This document shows positions 24,436 through 33,444 of a DNA stretch of 64,000 nucleotides, one piece after another. Numbering within the stretch: position 1 is the first letter of the stretch; every line of letters begins with the position of its first letter. The translations under genes were made by a program, and so were the position numbers. The notes beneath the pieces are model-generated. The model worked only from the letters and a program-made list of their open reading frames with translations. It did no database searches and was not told where the DNA came from. The stretch lies in NCBI RefSeq assembly GCF_020329505.1, contig NZ_JAGKJJ010000028.1, positions 1 through 64,000 of the forward strand, read 5' to 3'. This stretch comes from Bradyrhizobium semiaridum (lineage in GTDB: Bacteria; Pseudomonadota; Alphaproteobacteria; Rhizobiales; Xanthobacteraceae).

Positions 24436-25518
24436 GTGTCCGACCTCGCAACCCTCGAAAAATCCATTCTCGACCAGATCGCCGCGGCGTCTGACGAAGC
24501 CGCCCTCGAGGCGGTGCGCGTCGCCGCTCTCGGCAAGAAGGGCTCGATCTCCGCCCTGCTTGCGACCCTCGGCAAGATGTCGCCGGACGAGCGCAAGACC
24601 GAAGGCGCCAAGATCAACCTCGCCAAGGATGCGGTGACGCAGGCGCTGTCCGCCCGGCGCGACGTGCTGAAATCCGCGGCGCTCGACGCGCGGCTCGCCG
24701 CCGAGACCATCGACGTCACGCTGCCGCTGCGCGATGCGGCGGCCGAGGCCGGCCGCATCCACCCGCTGAGCCAGGTGTTCGAGGAAGTCAGCACCATCTT
24801 CGCCGACATGGGCTTTGCGATCGCCGAAGGTCCCGACATCGAGACCGACGACTACAATTTCACCAAGCTGAACTTCCCGGTCGGCCATCCGGCGCGCGAG
24901 ATGCATGATACCTTCTTCTTCAATCCGAAGGAGGATGGCTCGCGCATGCTGCTGCGCACCCACACCTCGCCGGTGCAGGTGCGCACCATGCTCAGCCAAA
25001 AGCCGCCGATCCGCATTATCTGCCCAGGCCGCACCTATCGCATCGACTCGGACGCGACGCACACGCCGCAATTCCACCAGGTCGAAGGGCTCGTGATCGA
25101 CAAGCACTCGCATCTCGGCCACCTCAAATGGATTCTGCACGAGTTCTGCAAGGCGTTCTTCGAGGTCGACCACATCAACATGCGATTCCGTCCCTCGTTC
25201 TTCCCGTTCACCGAGCCGTCGCTCGAGGTCGATATCCAGTGCCGCCGCGACAAGGGCGAGATCCGCTTCGGCGAGGGCGAGGACTGGCTTGAGATCCTCG
25301 GCTGCGGCATGGTGCACCCGAACGTGCTGCGCGCCTGCAACATCGATCCCGACGTCTACCAGGGTTTTGCCTGGGGCATGGGCATGGACCGCATCGCGAT
25401 GCTGAAATATGGCATCGCCGACCTGCGCCAGCTGTTCGAAAACGACGTCCGCTGGCTCGACCACTACGGCTTCAAGCCGCTCGAGCTCCCGACCATCGCC
25501 GGGGGATTGAGCGCGTGA
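24436..25518 (+). CDS. pheS: Phenylalanine-tRNA ligase alpha subunit
   Basis: This 360-residue subunit holds the catalytic class II aminoacyl-tRNA synthetase domain. An N-terminal coiled-coil region covers about 1-90. Motif 2 and substrate residues are in RTHTSPVQVRTM and GRTYRIDSDATHTPQFHQVE, and motif 3 is GFAWGMGMDRIAMLKYG near the end. The start is GTG at 24436 with AGGGAA 7 bases upstream. Its partner pheT begins 634 bases downstream, an unusually large gap filled by repeats and a DUF559 gene. Confidence 0.96.
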   Translation: MSDLATLEKSILDQIAAASDEAALEAVRVAALGKKGSISALLATLGKMSPDERKTEGAKINLAKDAVTQALSARRDVLKSAALDARLAAETIDVTLPLRDAAAEAGRIHPLSQVFEEVSTIFADMGFAIAEGPDIETDDYNFTKLNFPVGHPAREMHDTFFFNPKEDGSRMLLRTHTSPVQVRTMLSQKPPIRIICPGRTYRIDSDATHTPQFHQVEGLVIDKHSHLGHLKWILHEFCKAFFEVDHINMRFRPSFFPFTEPSLEVDIQCRRDKGEIRFGEGEDWLEILGCGMVHPNVLRACNIDPDVYQGFAWGMGMDRIAMLKYGIADLRQLFENDVRWLDHYGFKPLELPTIAGGLSA

Positions 25519-25548
25519 ACTTGGGCCTTAGCCGCACCGGCGCGGGGA

Positions 25549-25700
25549 GCCTCCCCTCCATTGAAATAGCCCGCACCCCGCCCCACCCCCGCAAACGGGA
25601 GCGGGAATGGAGAGGGCTCACTCGTGTGGGTACGAAAACTCCCTCCCCGCCAATGGTCAAACTCCCTCTCCCGCTTGCGGGGGAGGGCTGGGGTGGGGGT
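25549..25700. repeat. Repeat family C cluster and left inverted arm of the DUF559 cassette
   Basis: A degraded copy (CCCCACCCCCGCAAACGGG around 25581-25613) precedes a good 36-bp copy at 25664-25699, which opens CCCTCTCCCGCTTGCGGG and ends in GGGTGGGGG. The good copy is matched in inverted orientation at 26098-26133 with two mismatches. Together they enclose the DUF559 gene. Confidence 0.8.
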
Positions 25701-25709
25701 CTGTCCGCA

Positions 25710-26156
25710 ATGGGGTTGCCGATGGTGGATCCAGAACACCCGGACTGGAAAGTCTCACAGAAACTGCGCGCGAACGCGCGCGCGCTTCGCAGAAACTCGA
25801 CCGATGTGGAGCGTGCCCTTTGGTCGGAGCTGCGCGGTAACACGCTCAGTGGTGCAAGCTTTCGTCGTCAGGTCCCGGTCGACAACTACATCGCCGACTT
25901 CATCTGCCATTCGCCGAAGCTAGTGATCGAACTCGACGGCGGCCAGCATTTTTCAGACCAGGGCGAGCGCACGGACGCTGCGCGCTCAGCTATCATCGAG
26001 GCGAAGGGCTTCAAGGTCCTTCGCTTCAGCAACCTCGACGTCCTGACGAATCGCACAGGCGTCCTTGAAACAATTGCCGCCGCCATCGCGGAGAGAGCCC
26101 CCACCCTAACCCTCCCCCGCAAGCGGGAGAGGGGACTGGAGAAGCCATCGTCATGA
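25710..26156 (+). CDS. DUF559 endonuclease-like protein inserted between pheS and pheT
   Basis: This protein of about 148 residues has the DUF559 domain, related to very-short-patch-repair and restriction-type endonucleases. It contains the family start TDVERALWSELRGN, then FRRQVPVDNYIADFIC, and the catalytic-type acidic region LVIELDGGQHF, followed by RTDAARSAIIEAKGFKVLRFS. The first ATG (25710) lies just after the left inverted repeat, whose GGGGTGGGGG tail may serve as ribosome site; 25722 is an alternative. The coding sequence runs through the right inverted repeat, giving a repeat-encoded tail, and its TGA overlaps the pheT ATG as ATGA (26153-26156). Function is unknown; nuclease activity is inferred. 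Confidence 0.8.
   Translation: MGLPMVDPEHPDWKVSQKLRANARALRRNSTDVERALWSELRGNTLSGASFRRQVPVDNYIADFICHSPKLVIELDGGQHFSDQGERTDAARSAIIEAKGFKVLRFSNLDVLTNRTGVLETIAAAIAERAPTLTLPRKRERGLEKPSS
26098..26133. repeat. Right inverted arm of the DUF559 cassette (repeat family C)
   Basis: The sequence opens CCCCCACCCTAACCCTC and ends CGGGAGAGGG. It is the reverse complement of 25664-25699 with two mismatches in 36 bases. It lies inside the 3' end of the DUF559 reading frame, 20 bases before the pheT start codon. Confidence 0.85.
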
Positions 26157-28561
26157 AGTTCACCCTCTCCTGGCTGAAGGACCATCTCGACACCGACGAG
26201 CCGCTGGAAAAGCTTGCCGACAAGCTGACCATGATCGGGCTCGAGGTCGAGAACATCGAGGACAAGGCCAAGCAGCTTGCGCCATTCACCATTGCGCGGG
26301 TGATCTCGGCTGAGCAGCACCCGAACGCCGATCGCCTGCGCGTCTGCATGGTCGACACCGGCGACGGCGGAGCGCCGGTGCAGGTGGTGTGCGGTGCGCC
26401 GAACGCGCGGGCCGGGCTGATCAGCGTGTTCTCGCCGCCCGGTACTTATATTCCCGGCAAGAACATCACGCTCGGTGTCGGCACCATCAGAGGCGTCGAG
26501 AGCCGCGGCATGCTGTGCTCGGCGGCCGAGCTGCAGATCTCCGAGGATCATGACGGCATCATGGAGCTGCCGGCCGATGCGCCGGTCGGCAAGGGCTATG
26601 CCGAATGGGCCGCGCTCGGCGATCCCGTCATCGAGATCAACCTGACGCCGAACCGGCAGGACTGCGCCGGCGTGCATGGCATCGCGCGCGACCTCTCCGC
26701 CGCCGACATGGGCAAGCTGAAGGATCCCGCGATCCGGCCGATCAAGGGCGAATTCCCCTGCCCGGTGCAGGTGAAGGTGGAAGACCCGACGCTGTGCCCG
26801 GGCTTCGCGCTGCGCCTGGTGCGCGGGGTGAAGAACGGCCCGTCGCCGGAATGGCTGCAAAAGCGTCTCACCGCGATCGGGTTGCGCCCGATCAACGCGC
26901 TGGTCGACATCACCAACTTCATGACCTACGACCGCTCGCGCCCGCTGCACGTGTTCGACGCCAAGAAGGTGACGGGCAACCTCACCGTCCGCCGCGCCAA
27001 GGACGGCGAGAGCCTGCTCGCGCTCGACGGCCGCACCTACACGCTCGACGGCAACATCTGCGTGATCGCCGACGAGCACGGTGTCGAATCGCTCGCCGGC
27101 ATCATGGGCGGCGAAGCCTCGGGCTGCGATGAGACCACCACCGACGTGCTGATCGAATCGGCGCTGTGGAACGAGATCAACATCGCCCAGACCGGCCGCA
27201 AGCTCGGCATCAACTCCGATGCGCGCTATCGCTTCGAGCGCGGCGTCGATCCGGCCTTCATGGTGCCCGGGCTCGAGCTCGCGACCAAAATGGTGCTGGA
27301 GCTGTGCGGCGGCACGCCGTCCGAGAACGTCGTGGTCGGCAAGCAGTTCGGCGAGGATCGCGTCATCGACTTCCCGCTCGGCGAGGTCAAGCGGCTCGCC
27401 GGCATCGAGGTGCCGTTGGTCGAGGTCAAGCTGATCCTCACCCGGCTCGGCTTCATGCTGGCCGGCACCGGCCCTGTGGTGAAGATCGCGATCCCGTCCT
27501 GGCGCACCGACGTGCAGGGCAAGGCCGATATCGTCGAGGAGATCGTGCGCATCGTCGGCGTCGACAAGGTGCCGCTGACGCCGTTCGATCGCGGCGAGGA
27601 GCCGCGCAAGCCGGTATTGACTCCGCTACAACTGCGCACCCGCCGCGCCAAGCGCGCGCTCGGCGCCCGCGGCATGGTGGAAGCCGTGACCTGGTCGTTC
27701 ATCACCAGTGACGCGGCAAAGCTGTTCGGCGGCGGCCAGGCTGAGCTCATGCTCGCCAACCCGATCGCGGCCGATCTCTCCGACATGCGGCCGAGCCTGC
27801 TGCCCGGCCTCGTCGCGGCGGTGCAGGCCAACATCAACCGCGGCTATTCTGATGTCGCGCTGTTCGAGGTCGGCCAGGTGTTCCGCGGGGACCGGCCGCA
27901 AGACCAGCTCGTCGCGGCCGGCGGCGTGCGGCACGGCTATGCTTCCGCGAGGGGGCTCGGCCGGCACTGGACCGGCACGTCGATGGCGGACGCGATGGAT
28001 GCCAAGGCCGACGCTTTCGCGGTGCTGGCCGCCGCCGGCGCGCCGATGCAGGCGCTGCAGATCGTGCCTGGCGGCCCCGCCTGGCTGCATCCGGGCCGCT
28101 CCGGCACCATCCAGATCGGGCCGCAGAACGTGCTCGGCTATTTCGGCGAGCTGCATCCGCGCGCGGCCGAGGCGCTTGGCGCCGACGGCCCGATGATCGT
28201 GTTCGAGGTGATCCTCGAGCGCATCCCGGAAGGCAAGCAGAAGGCGACCCGCGCCAAGCCGCTGCTCGACCTCTCCGCGTTCCAGCCGGTGTCGCGCGAC
28301 TTCGCCTTCATCGTCGACCGCGGCGTCAAGGCGGGCGACATCGTCCGCGCCGCGCAGGGCGTCGACAAGAAGCTGATCTCAGGCGTCACCGTGTTCGACG
28401 TCTATGAAGGCAAGGGCATCGATCCCGACAAGAAGTCGATCGCGATCGCGGTGACGATCCAGCCGCGCGAGAAGACGATGACCGACCAGGAGATCGACGC
28501 GGTCGCAGCCAAGGTCGTTGCCGAGGTGACGAAGAAGACCGGCGGCACCCTGCGGGGGTGA
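26153..28561 (+). CDS. pheT: Phenylalanine-tRNA ligase beta subunit
   Basis: This 802-residue subunit binds tRNA-Phe and edits mischarged tyrosine. The domain order is standard: an N-terminal start MKFTLSWLKDHLDTDEPL, an EMAP-type tRNA-binding domain (about 40-150), the B3/4 editing region, the B5 DNA-binding-like domain (about 405-475), a catalytic-like core and a C-terminal ferredoxin-fold anticodon-binding domain (about 705-800). GGAGAAG lies 8 bases before the ATG at 26153. The start codon overlaps the stop codon of the DUF559 gene. A dispersed repeat follows the stop. Confidence 0.96.
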   Translation: MKFTLSWLKDHLDTDEPLEKLADKLTMIGLEVENIEDKAKQLAPFTIARVISAEQHPNADRLRVCMVDTGDGGAPVQVVCGAPNARAGLISVFSPPGTYIPGKNITLGVGTIRGVESRGMLCSAAELQISEDHDGIMELPADAPVGKGYAEWAALGDPVIEINLTPNRQDCAGVHGIARDLSAADMGKLKDPAIRPIKGEFPCPVQVKVEDPTLCPGFALRLVRGVKNGPSPEWLQKRLTAIGLRPINALVDITNFMTYDRSRPLHVFDAKKVTGNLTVRRAKDGESLLALDGRTYTLDGNICVIADEHGVESLAGIMGGEASGCDETTTDVLIESALWNEINIAQTGRKLGINSDARYRFERGVDPAFMVPGLELATKMVLELCGGTPSENVVVGKQFGEDRVIDFPLGEVKRLAGIEVPLVEVKLILTRLGFMLAGTGPVVKIAIPSWRTDVQGKADIVEEIVRIVGVDKVPLTPFDRGEEPRKPVLTPLQLRTRRAKRALGARGMVEAVTWSFITSDAAKLFGGGQAELMLANPIAADLSDMRPSLLPGLVAAVQANINRGYSDVALFEVGQVFRGDRPQDQLVAAGGVRHGYASARGLGRHWTGTSMADAMDAKADAFAVLAAAGAPMQALQIVPGGPAWLHPGRSGTIQIGPQNVLGYFGELHPRAAEALGADGPMIVFEVILERIPEGKQKATRAKPLLDLSAFQPVSRDFAFIVDRGVKAGDIVRAAQGVDKKLISGVTVFDVYEGKGIDPDKKSIAIAVTIQPREKTMTDQEIDAVAAKVVAEVTKKTGGTLRG

Positions 28562-28608
28562 TGGGTGAGGTGCTCGCAGGGCAGAGGCACCTATCACCGT
28601 CACGAACC

Positions 28609-28742
28609 TCTCACCGTCACCCTGAGGTGGCCGCTTCTTCAGCGGCCCTCGAAGGGTCGACGGCCCGACTGGGGCCGATTCATCCTTCGAGGCTCGCCCA
28701 GCGGCACAGGGCCGCCGCCGGGCGAGCACCTCAGGATGACGG
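28609..28742. repeat. Dispersed long palindromic repeat family A, copy 1
   Basis: The outer arms are GTCACCCTGAGGTG (28616-28629) and CACCTCAGGATGAC (28727-28740), with inner arms GGCCGCTTCTTCAGCGGCC and CATCCTTCGAGG. The first 58 or so bases are identical to the copy at 47331-47445. It lies between pheT and the exporter gene and may end the pheST transcript. Confidence 0.85.
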
Positions 28743-28823
28743 GTTTGATAGAATTGCGGTCGCATTTGAATTTCGAAGTGAGCGCGCAGTTCGCAGATTG
28801 AGCGTCAACTCCCGACCGTTCGC

Positions 28824-29600
28824 ATGACCTCCCTCACCCTCCTCCCCGCCGACATCTCGACCCACATCGCGCTCGCGATCTGCGCGATCGCGTTCGTGTC
28901 CGGCACCGCGCGCGGGTTCTCCGGCTTCGGCTCGGCGCTGATCTTCATGCCGCTCGCCAGCAGCGTCGCGGCGCCGCGGCTGGTGGCGGCGCTGCTGCTG
29001 ATCATCGACTTCGTCGCGGCAACGCCGCTGCTGCCGAACGCCTGGCGACACGCTGACCGCAAGGCGACCGCGGTGATGGTGGCCGGCGCGCTGGTCGGCG
29101 TGCCCATCGGCACCTATTTCCTCACCGTGCTCGAACCCGTCACCACGCGCTGGATCATCTCCTGCTTCGTCGCGGCGCTGCTCGCGCTGCTGCTGTCGGG
29201 CTGGCGCTATCACGGCGGGGATCACGCGGCACTGTCAGTCGGGGTCGGCGGCCTTTCCGGCTTCTGCAGCGGCCTCGCGCAAACCGGAGGCCCGCCGATC
29301 GTCGCCTATTGGCTCGGACGGCCGATCCCGTCGGTGATCTCGCGCGCCAACATCGTGCTGTTCTTCGGCGCCTCCGACTTCTTCTCGCTGGCCAGTTACC
29401 TCTTCACTGGCTTGATCACGGCGGATTCGGTCAAGTTCTCGCTGATCGTGGGTCCGGTCTACGGCATCGGCGTCTGGTTCGGCGCCGCGCTGTTCGGCAA
29501 AGCCAGCGAAAAGGTGTTCCGCGCGATGTGCTACGCGCTGATCGCCGCCGCCGTCATCGTCGGCCTGCCGGCGCTTGATGGCATCCTGCGCGGCGGCTAG
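28824..29600 (+). CDS. TauE/SafE-family (TSUP) membrane exporter
   Basis: This 258-residue protein has about eight hydrophobic helices and the TSUP signature RGFSGFGSALIFMPL near residues 30-45, repeated in the second half as LSGFCSGLAQTGGPPIVAYWL. The family exports or imports sulfite, sulfoacetate and other organosulfur or organic anions. No sulfur genes are nearby, so the substrate is open. Only 37 bases separate it from the MBL-fold hydrolase gene, suggesting an operon. Confidence 0.88.
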   Translation: MTSLTLLPADISTHIALAICAIAFVSGTARGFSGFGSALIFMPLASSVAAPRLVAALLLIIDFVAATPLLPNAWRHADRKATAVMVAGALVGVPIGTYFLTVLEPVTTRWIISCFVAALLALLLSGWRYHGGDHAALSVGVGGLSGFCSGLAQTGGPPIVAYWLGRPIPSVISRANIVLFFGASDFFSLASYLFTGLITADSVKFSLIVGPVYGIGVWFGAALFGKASEKVFRAMCYALIAAAVIVGLPALDGILRGG

Positions 29601-29637
29601 GGTCGCCGCTCAATCGAAGAAAGTGCCGGAGGAGCCC

Positions 29638-30582
29638 ATGATCGATCGCCGCAACGCATTGAAACTGGCGCTCGGCAGCGCCGCCATGCTCGCGGCCCCG
29701 GCCTCGCGGGCGCAGGACGCCAAGCCGCGCACGCGCATCGTATTCCTCGGCACCAAGGGCGGCCCGCGGGTCGGCACCGGCGCCTCCAATCCCGCCAATC
29801 TCGTCATGGTCGGCGACACCCCGTTCGTGATCGATTGCGGCATGGGCGTCAGCCGGCAGCTGGTGCGCGCGGGCGTGCCGATCCCCTCCGTGAAGTACAT
29901 CTTCATCAGCCACCACCATTCCGATCACAATCTCGAATACGGCAATCTGTTCTACAACGCCTGGGCCGCCGGCCTGAAAACGCCGATCCATTCGTTCGGC
30001 CCCAAAGGCATCGAGGCGATGACCAGGGCGTATTGGGAGCTCAACAAGTTCGACGTCGAGACCCGGATCGAGGACGAAGGCCGCCCCGATCCGCGTCCGC
30101 TCCTGATCGCGAAGGACATCGCTGGCGACGGCGTCGTGCTGAAGACACCTGACGTCACCGTCACCGCGTTTCGCACCCCGCATCCGCCCATTGTCGACAA
30201 TTTCGCCTACAAGTTCGAGACGCCCGACGGCGTCATCGTGTTCTCCAGCGACACCGCCTACAATCCGAAGCTCGCCGAATTCGCCAAGGGCGCCGACGTG
30301 CTGGTGCATGAATGCCTTTACGTGCCGGCGGTCGACCGGCTGGTGGCGACGACCAAGAACGGCGCCACGCTGGAGAAGCACCTGCTCGACAGCCACACCT
30401 CGACCGAAGACGTCGGCCGCATAGCTGCCGCCGCTGGCATGAAGATGCTGGTGCTGAGCCACTTCGTCCCCGGCGACGATCCGCAGGTCACCGATGACGA
30501 CTGGACAAGGGATGTGAAGAAGAACTTTTCTGGAAAGATCGTGGTGGCAAAGGATCTGATGGAGCTGCGGCTGCCGGTGTGA
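29638..30582 (+). CDS. Exported metallo-beta-lactamase-fold hydrolase
   Basis: This 314-residue protein begins MIDRRNALKLALGSAAML, a twin-arginine type export signal with cleavage near ASRA-QD. The metal-binding motif HHHSDHNLEYGN lies near residue 90. Further ligands are the Asp in FSSDTAYNP and the His in VLVHECLY and LSHFVPGDD. The order matches the ribonuclease Z/arylsulfatase-like subgroup of MBL hydrolases. GGAGGAG precedes the ATG at 29638. It is likely a periplasmic di-zinc hydrolase, co-transcribed with the upstream exporter. Substrate unknown. Confidence 0.85.
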   Translation: MIDRRNALKLALGSAAMLAAPASRAQDAKPRTRIVFLGTKGGPRVGTGASNPANLVMVGDTPFVIDCGMGVSRQLVRAGVPIPSVKYIFISHHHSDHNLEYGNLFYNAWAAGLKTPIHSFGPKGIEAMTRAYWELNKFDVETRIEDEGRPDPRPLLIAKDIAGDGVVLKTPDVTVTAFRTPHPPIVDNFAYKFETPDGVIVFSSDTAYNPKLAEFAKGADVLVHECLYVPAVDRLVATTKNGATLEKHLLDSHTSTEDVGRIAAAAGMKMLVLSHFVPGDDPQVTDDDWTRDVKKNFSGKIVVAKDLMELRLPV

Positions 30583-30687
30583 GCGGCCGCTGGCTCTTTC
30601 CTCCCGTCATTTCAGTCGCGAGAAGGCGAAGCCACCCCCATTCACAACGGTCATCGCCCCGGCCTGTGCGCAATTGCGCACATGGAC

Positions 30688-30775
30688 CGGGCGATCCAGT
30701 ACGCCGCGGCCCATCGGCTCCGTCATCGCCGTCTCTGGAACATTGGATCGCCCGCATGCGCGGGTGATGACACGG
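30688..30775. repeat. Degenerate inverted repeat between hydrolase and amine oxidase genes
   Basis: CGGGCGATCCAGT (about 30688-30700) is inverted as ATTGGATCGCCCG (30742-30754), followed by a small hairpin CGCATGCGCG. The 291-base gap 30583-30873 holds no credible gene, only this repeat-like DNA. Confidence 0.55.
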
Positions 30776-30873
30776 CGTTGTTGGCCTGTTGTGTGAATCC
30801 TAACTCGCTGTCGTCGCTGCGAAAGCGAGGGACGACACCGGTCGTGAGGCAGCACGAGGATCCGGCCGCAAGA

Positions 30874-32268
30874 TCAATGCGCCGTCCTGCGGCGGCGCGG
30901 CTTTGCGGCGGGGACGGTGGGCTCCGGCGTGCCGTCCCGGATCGCGCCAATTCTCCGCAGCGCGGCGTCGGCGGCGCGCTCGCCGCTCTCCCAGGCGCCG
31001 TCGATGGTGCCCCACAGCGTCTCGTGCGTGGCTTCGCCTGCGAGATACATGCAGCCGATCGGTTCGGATAATACCCGGCGCGAGAGCTGCGCGCCCGGCG
31101 CGGCGGCCGACATCGCGCCGAGCACGAAGGGCGATGCGTTCCAGCGGGTGGCGCTGGTCTTCTTCACGGCGGCGCCGACCTCGCTGCCGTAGAGTTTGGT
31201 CAGCCACTCGACCGCGAAGGCCGCCATCGCCTTCTCGCCCTGCGCGGAGAGTTCTCGGCCGAAGCTGCCCGCGACGTCGATCGTGCACAGCGACGAGCCG
31301 CCGATATTGCCGTAGAGCAATGCGGTCCTGGGCGAACTGCTCTGCTCGATGATGACGTCGTCGCGCGACAGCCCGAGTGGATTGCCGGCGATCTGCAGCG
31401 CGATGCGGTCGTAGCTGCCGAGGCCGAGCTTCGCGGCGGCATCGAGCGCGCGCTTCGGTAGCTCCGGCGCGAAGCGGATGTTGCCGCTCGCGAGCACGTT
31501 GCTCGACACGGTGATGATGGCGGCACGCGCGGCGATCTTGCCGGCTTGCGTCTCGACCATCACCTCGCGGTTGCTCCACAGGATGCGCTGCGCCGGCGTA
31601 GACAGCGCCAGCGGCAACTGCTCACCGAGCTTTGCGATCAGCGTGCCGAGCCCCTGCCGACATCCGATCGCGGCGTTGCGGTCCTGCGCGCGGGCCTTGT
31701 CGACGGCGGAGACATCCTTGAGATCCTTGCCGCTGAAGCTGGCGCCGAGCAGGAATTCCGCGGTGCCGGCCCAATCGCCGAGGTCCTTCGGCAGCGCCGC
31801 GGCACAGGCGATATCGGCCTTGCGCGAGGCCTCGTCGATAGCGCGGTTGGTACGCACCAGGGCGGCGAGAAACTCCTCGGTTTCGCCGGGACGAGCATAG
31901 CGCCGGCCGATGCGGATCTTCTGGCCGGCGGGCGCCGTGACGATGTCGAGCCCGGCCGCGCGGGCCAGCCGGACCATCGGATTGGTCTCGGGATTGTGCA
32001 TCCAGCGCGCGCCGCGATCGAACGGCGCATCGAAGCTGGACGTATCGGTCTGGCAGCGGCCGCCGACCTGCCCGGTCGCCTCCACCACGATCACCTTGCG
32101 ATTCGCGGCCGCGACCCGCCGCGCCGCAGCAATGCCCGCGGCACCGGCGCCGATCACGACGATATCGGCCTCGCGCGGCAATGGCGCGGCAACCACCCGG
32201 TCGCCCAGCGCAGGCGCCAGCGCCAGACCTGCGGACGCCGACAGGAAGTCGCGGCGGGTGATCGTCAT
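30874..32268 (-). CDS. Tat-exported flavin monoamine oxidase-like protein
   Basis: This 464-residue flavoprotein begins MTITRRDFLSASAGLAL, a classic twin-arginine signal. The FAD-binding motif IVVIGAGAAGIAAARRVAA is at about 36-54, and the second amine-oxidase motif GQVGGRCQTD follows. The C-terminal FAD contact YLAGEATHETLWGTIDGAW is also present. The family oxidises amines or amino acids to imines, releasing peroxide; export through Tat implies the FAD is bound before translocation. The C-terminal tail is Pro/Arg-rich (AAKPRRRRTAH). It has no obvious operon partner and its substrate is unknown. Confidence 0.85.
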   Translation of the reverse strand: MTITRRDFLSASAGLALAPALGDRVVAAPLPREADIVVIGAGAAGIAAARRVAAANRKVIVVEATGQVGGRCQTDTSSFDAPFDRGARWMHNPETNPMVRLARAAGLDIVTAPAGQKIRIGRRYARPGETEEFLAALVRTNRAIDEASRKADIACAAALPKDLGDWAGTAEFLLGASFSGKDLKDVSAVDKARAQDRNAAIGCRQGLGTLIAKLGEQLPLALSTPAQRILWSNREVMVETQAGKIAARAAIITVSSNVLASGNIRFAPELPKRALDAAAKLGLGSYDRIALQIAGNPLGLSRDDVIIEQSSSPRTALLYGNIGGSSLCTIDVAGSFGRELSAQGEKAMAAFAVEWLTKLYGSEVGAAVKKTSATRWNASPFVLGAMSAAAPGAQLSRRVLSEPIGCMYLAGEATHETLWGTIDGAWESGERAADAALRRIGAIRDGTPEPTVPAAKPRRRRTAH

Positions 32269-32365
32269 GGCGTTTTTTCTGGCATGGTTTCCGGGGACTT
32301 GCAGGGAAAGAGAACGCTTGGCGAACTGTGCCGCATCTCACTGATCGCAGCAACCATCAGGGTAA

Positions 32366-32381
32366 ATCAATCATGATTGAT
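32366..32381. promoter_or_regulatory. 16-bp perfect palindrome upstream of two divergent genes
   Basis: ATCAATCATGATTGAT is a perfect palindrome. It lies in the 198-base divergent region between the amine oxidase and YiiX-like genes, about 85 bases before the latter start. Symmetry and AT content suggest a regulator binding site; no regulator is linked. Confidence 0.4.
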
Positions 32382-32466
32382 CAGCGACATGCATGAACTA
32401 AATTGCAACGGCTTGCGACGACCATTAGGTGACAACAAGCGGTCGTAGAACCGCTGGGGGGAATCC

Positions 32467-33348
32467 ATGGGCGTAATGCTCGATACCGTCGGCCAATGGA
32501 TCGCGGGCTACCTTCAGAAGGAGGTCCCCGGTTACGAACCGTTCACGCCGAGTGATCCGGACCATCTGCGCGGTATCATCCAGCCGGGCGACGTACTGCT
32601 GGTCGAGGGCAACAACCGGATCTCCGGCATCATCAAATACCTCACGCAGTCGACCTGGTCGCACGCGGCGCTTTATGTCGGACCGATCGACGGCGCGTTC
32701 GAGCCGGACGGCGAGCAGCATACGCTGATCGAGGCCAATATCGGCGAGGGCGTGACCTCGGCGCCGCTGTCGAAATACTTCGCCTACCACACCCGCATGT
32801 GCCGCCCGGTCGGACTGTCGTACGAGGACCGCACCACGGTGTGCCGCTACGCGATCAACCGAATCGGCTTCGGCTACGACACCAAGAACATCGTCGACCT
32901 CGCGCGCTATCTGTTCCCGCTGCCGGTCCCGCAGCGCCTTCGCCGCCGCATGATCGCGTTCGGCTCCGGCGATCCGACCAAGATCATCTGTTCGGCGCTG
33001 ATCGCGCAGGCGTTCGATGCCGTGCGCTATCCGATCCTCCCCAAGATCACGCGCGCCGCCAGCCGCAAGGCGCGGCGCGAGATCCTGCATATCCGCGATT
33101 CCTCGCTCTACATGCCGCGCGATTTCGACATCTCGCCCTATTTCGAAATCGTCAAACCTACCATTGTGCAGGGATTCGATTACACGGCCCTGCACTGGGC
33201 CGACAAGCAGAAGCCGCTCCAGGAGGTAGCGGGCGAATTCAGTGTGTTTCCAGAAAACAAATCGCCGCCGCTTGTTCCTGAAGCGGCTGACGAAACGGCG
33301 TCGGTGGCGCTTGCAGAAGTAGTCGGCACAGAGCCTGCCGCGGCGTGA
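32467..33348 (+). CDS. YiiX/YebB-like permuted papain-fold cysteine hydrolase
   Basis: This 293-residue protein resembles YiiX-like enzymes, a circularly permuted NlpC/P60 branch. The motif QPGDVLLVEGNNRISGIIKY is followed by STWSHAALYVG, with the catalytic-type histidine in WSHAALYV. KIICSALIAQAF carries the probable catalytic cysteine. Such enzymes may cut amide bonds in lipids or peptidoglycan-linked molecules; the true reaction is not established. GGGGGAA precedes the ATG at 32467. There is no obvious signal peptide. The C-terminal 50 residues are low-complexity and acidic. Confidence 0.8.
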   Translation: MGVMLDTVGQWIAGYLQKEVPGYEPFTPSDPDHLRGIIQPGDVLLVEGNNRISGIIKYLTQSTWSHAALYVGPIDGAFEPDGEQHTLIEANIGEGVTSAPLSKYFAYHTRMCRPVGLSYEDRTTVCRYAINRIGFGYDTKNIVDLARYLFPLPVPQRLRRRMIAFGSGDPTKIICSALIAQAFDAVRYPILPKITRAASRKARREILHIRDSSLYMPRDFDISPYFEIVKPTIVQGFDYTALHWADKQKPLQEVAGEFSVFPENKSPPLVPEAADETASVALAEVVGTEPAAA

Positions 33349-33354
33349 ATTCTA

Positions 33355-33444
33355 AAGCGCGATGAGCTTGAATCGTCGTCGCGCATTGACTCTCTGTTTG
33401 ATCTCTTCGGAAAACCGCTTCGCGCTTTTCCGGATCATGCTTTA
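33355..33444. repeat. Repeat family D, copy 1 (abuts the TonB receptor stop codon)
   Basis: On the minus strand the element starts TAAAGCATGATCCGGAA directly at the stop codon of the TonB receptor and ends in GCGCTTTA about 90 bases later. The inner part reads GCGCGAAGCGGTTTTCCG. Shorter copies lie at 42046-42074 and 49012-49062, each also at a stop codon. Confidence 0.8.

Noticed and set aside
30607..30855. Possible small gene in the hydrolase-amine oxidase gap
   Set aside because: The DNA is repeat-like with inverted arms, and the encoded peptide is low-complexity.
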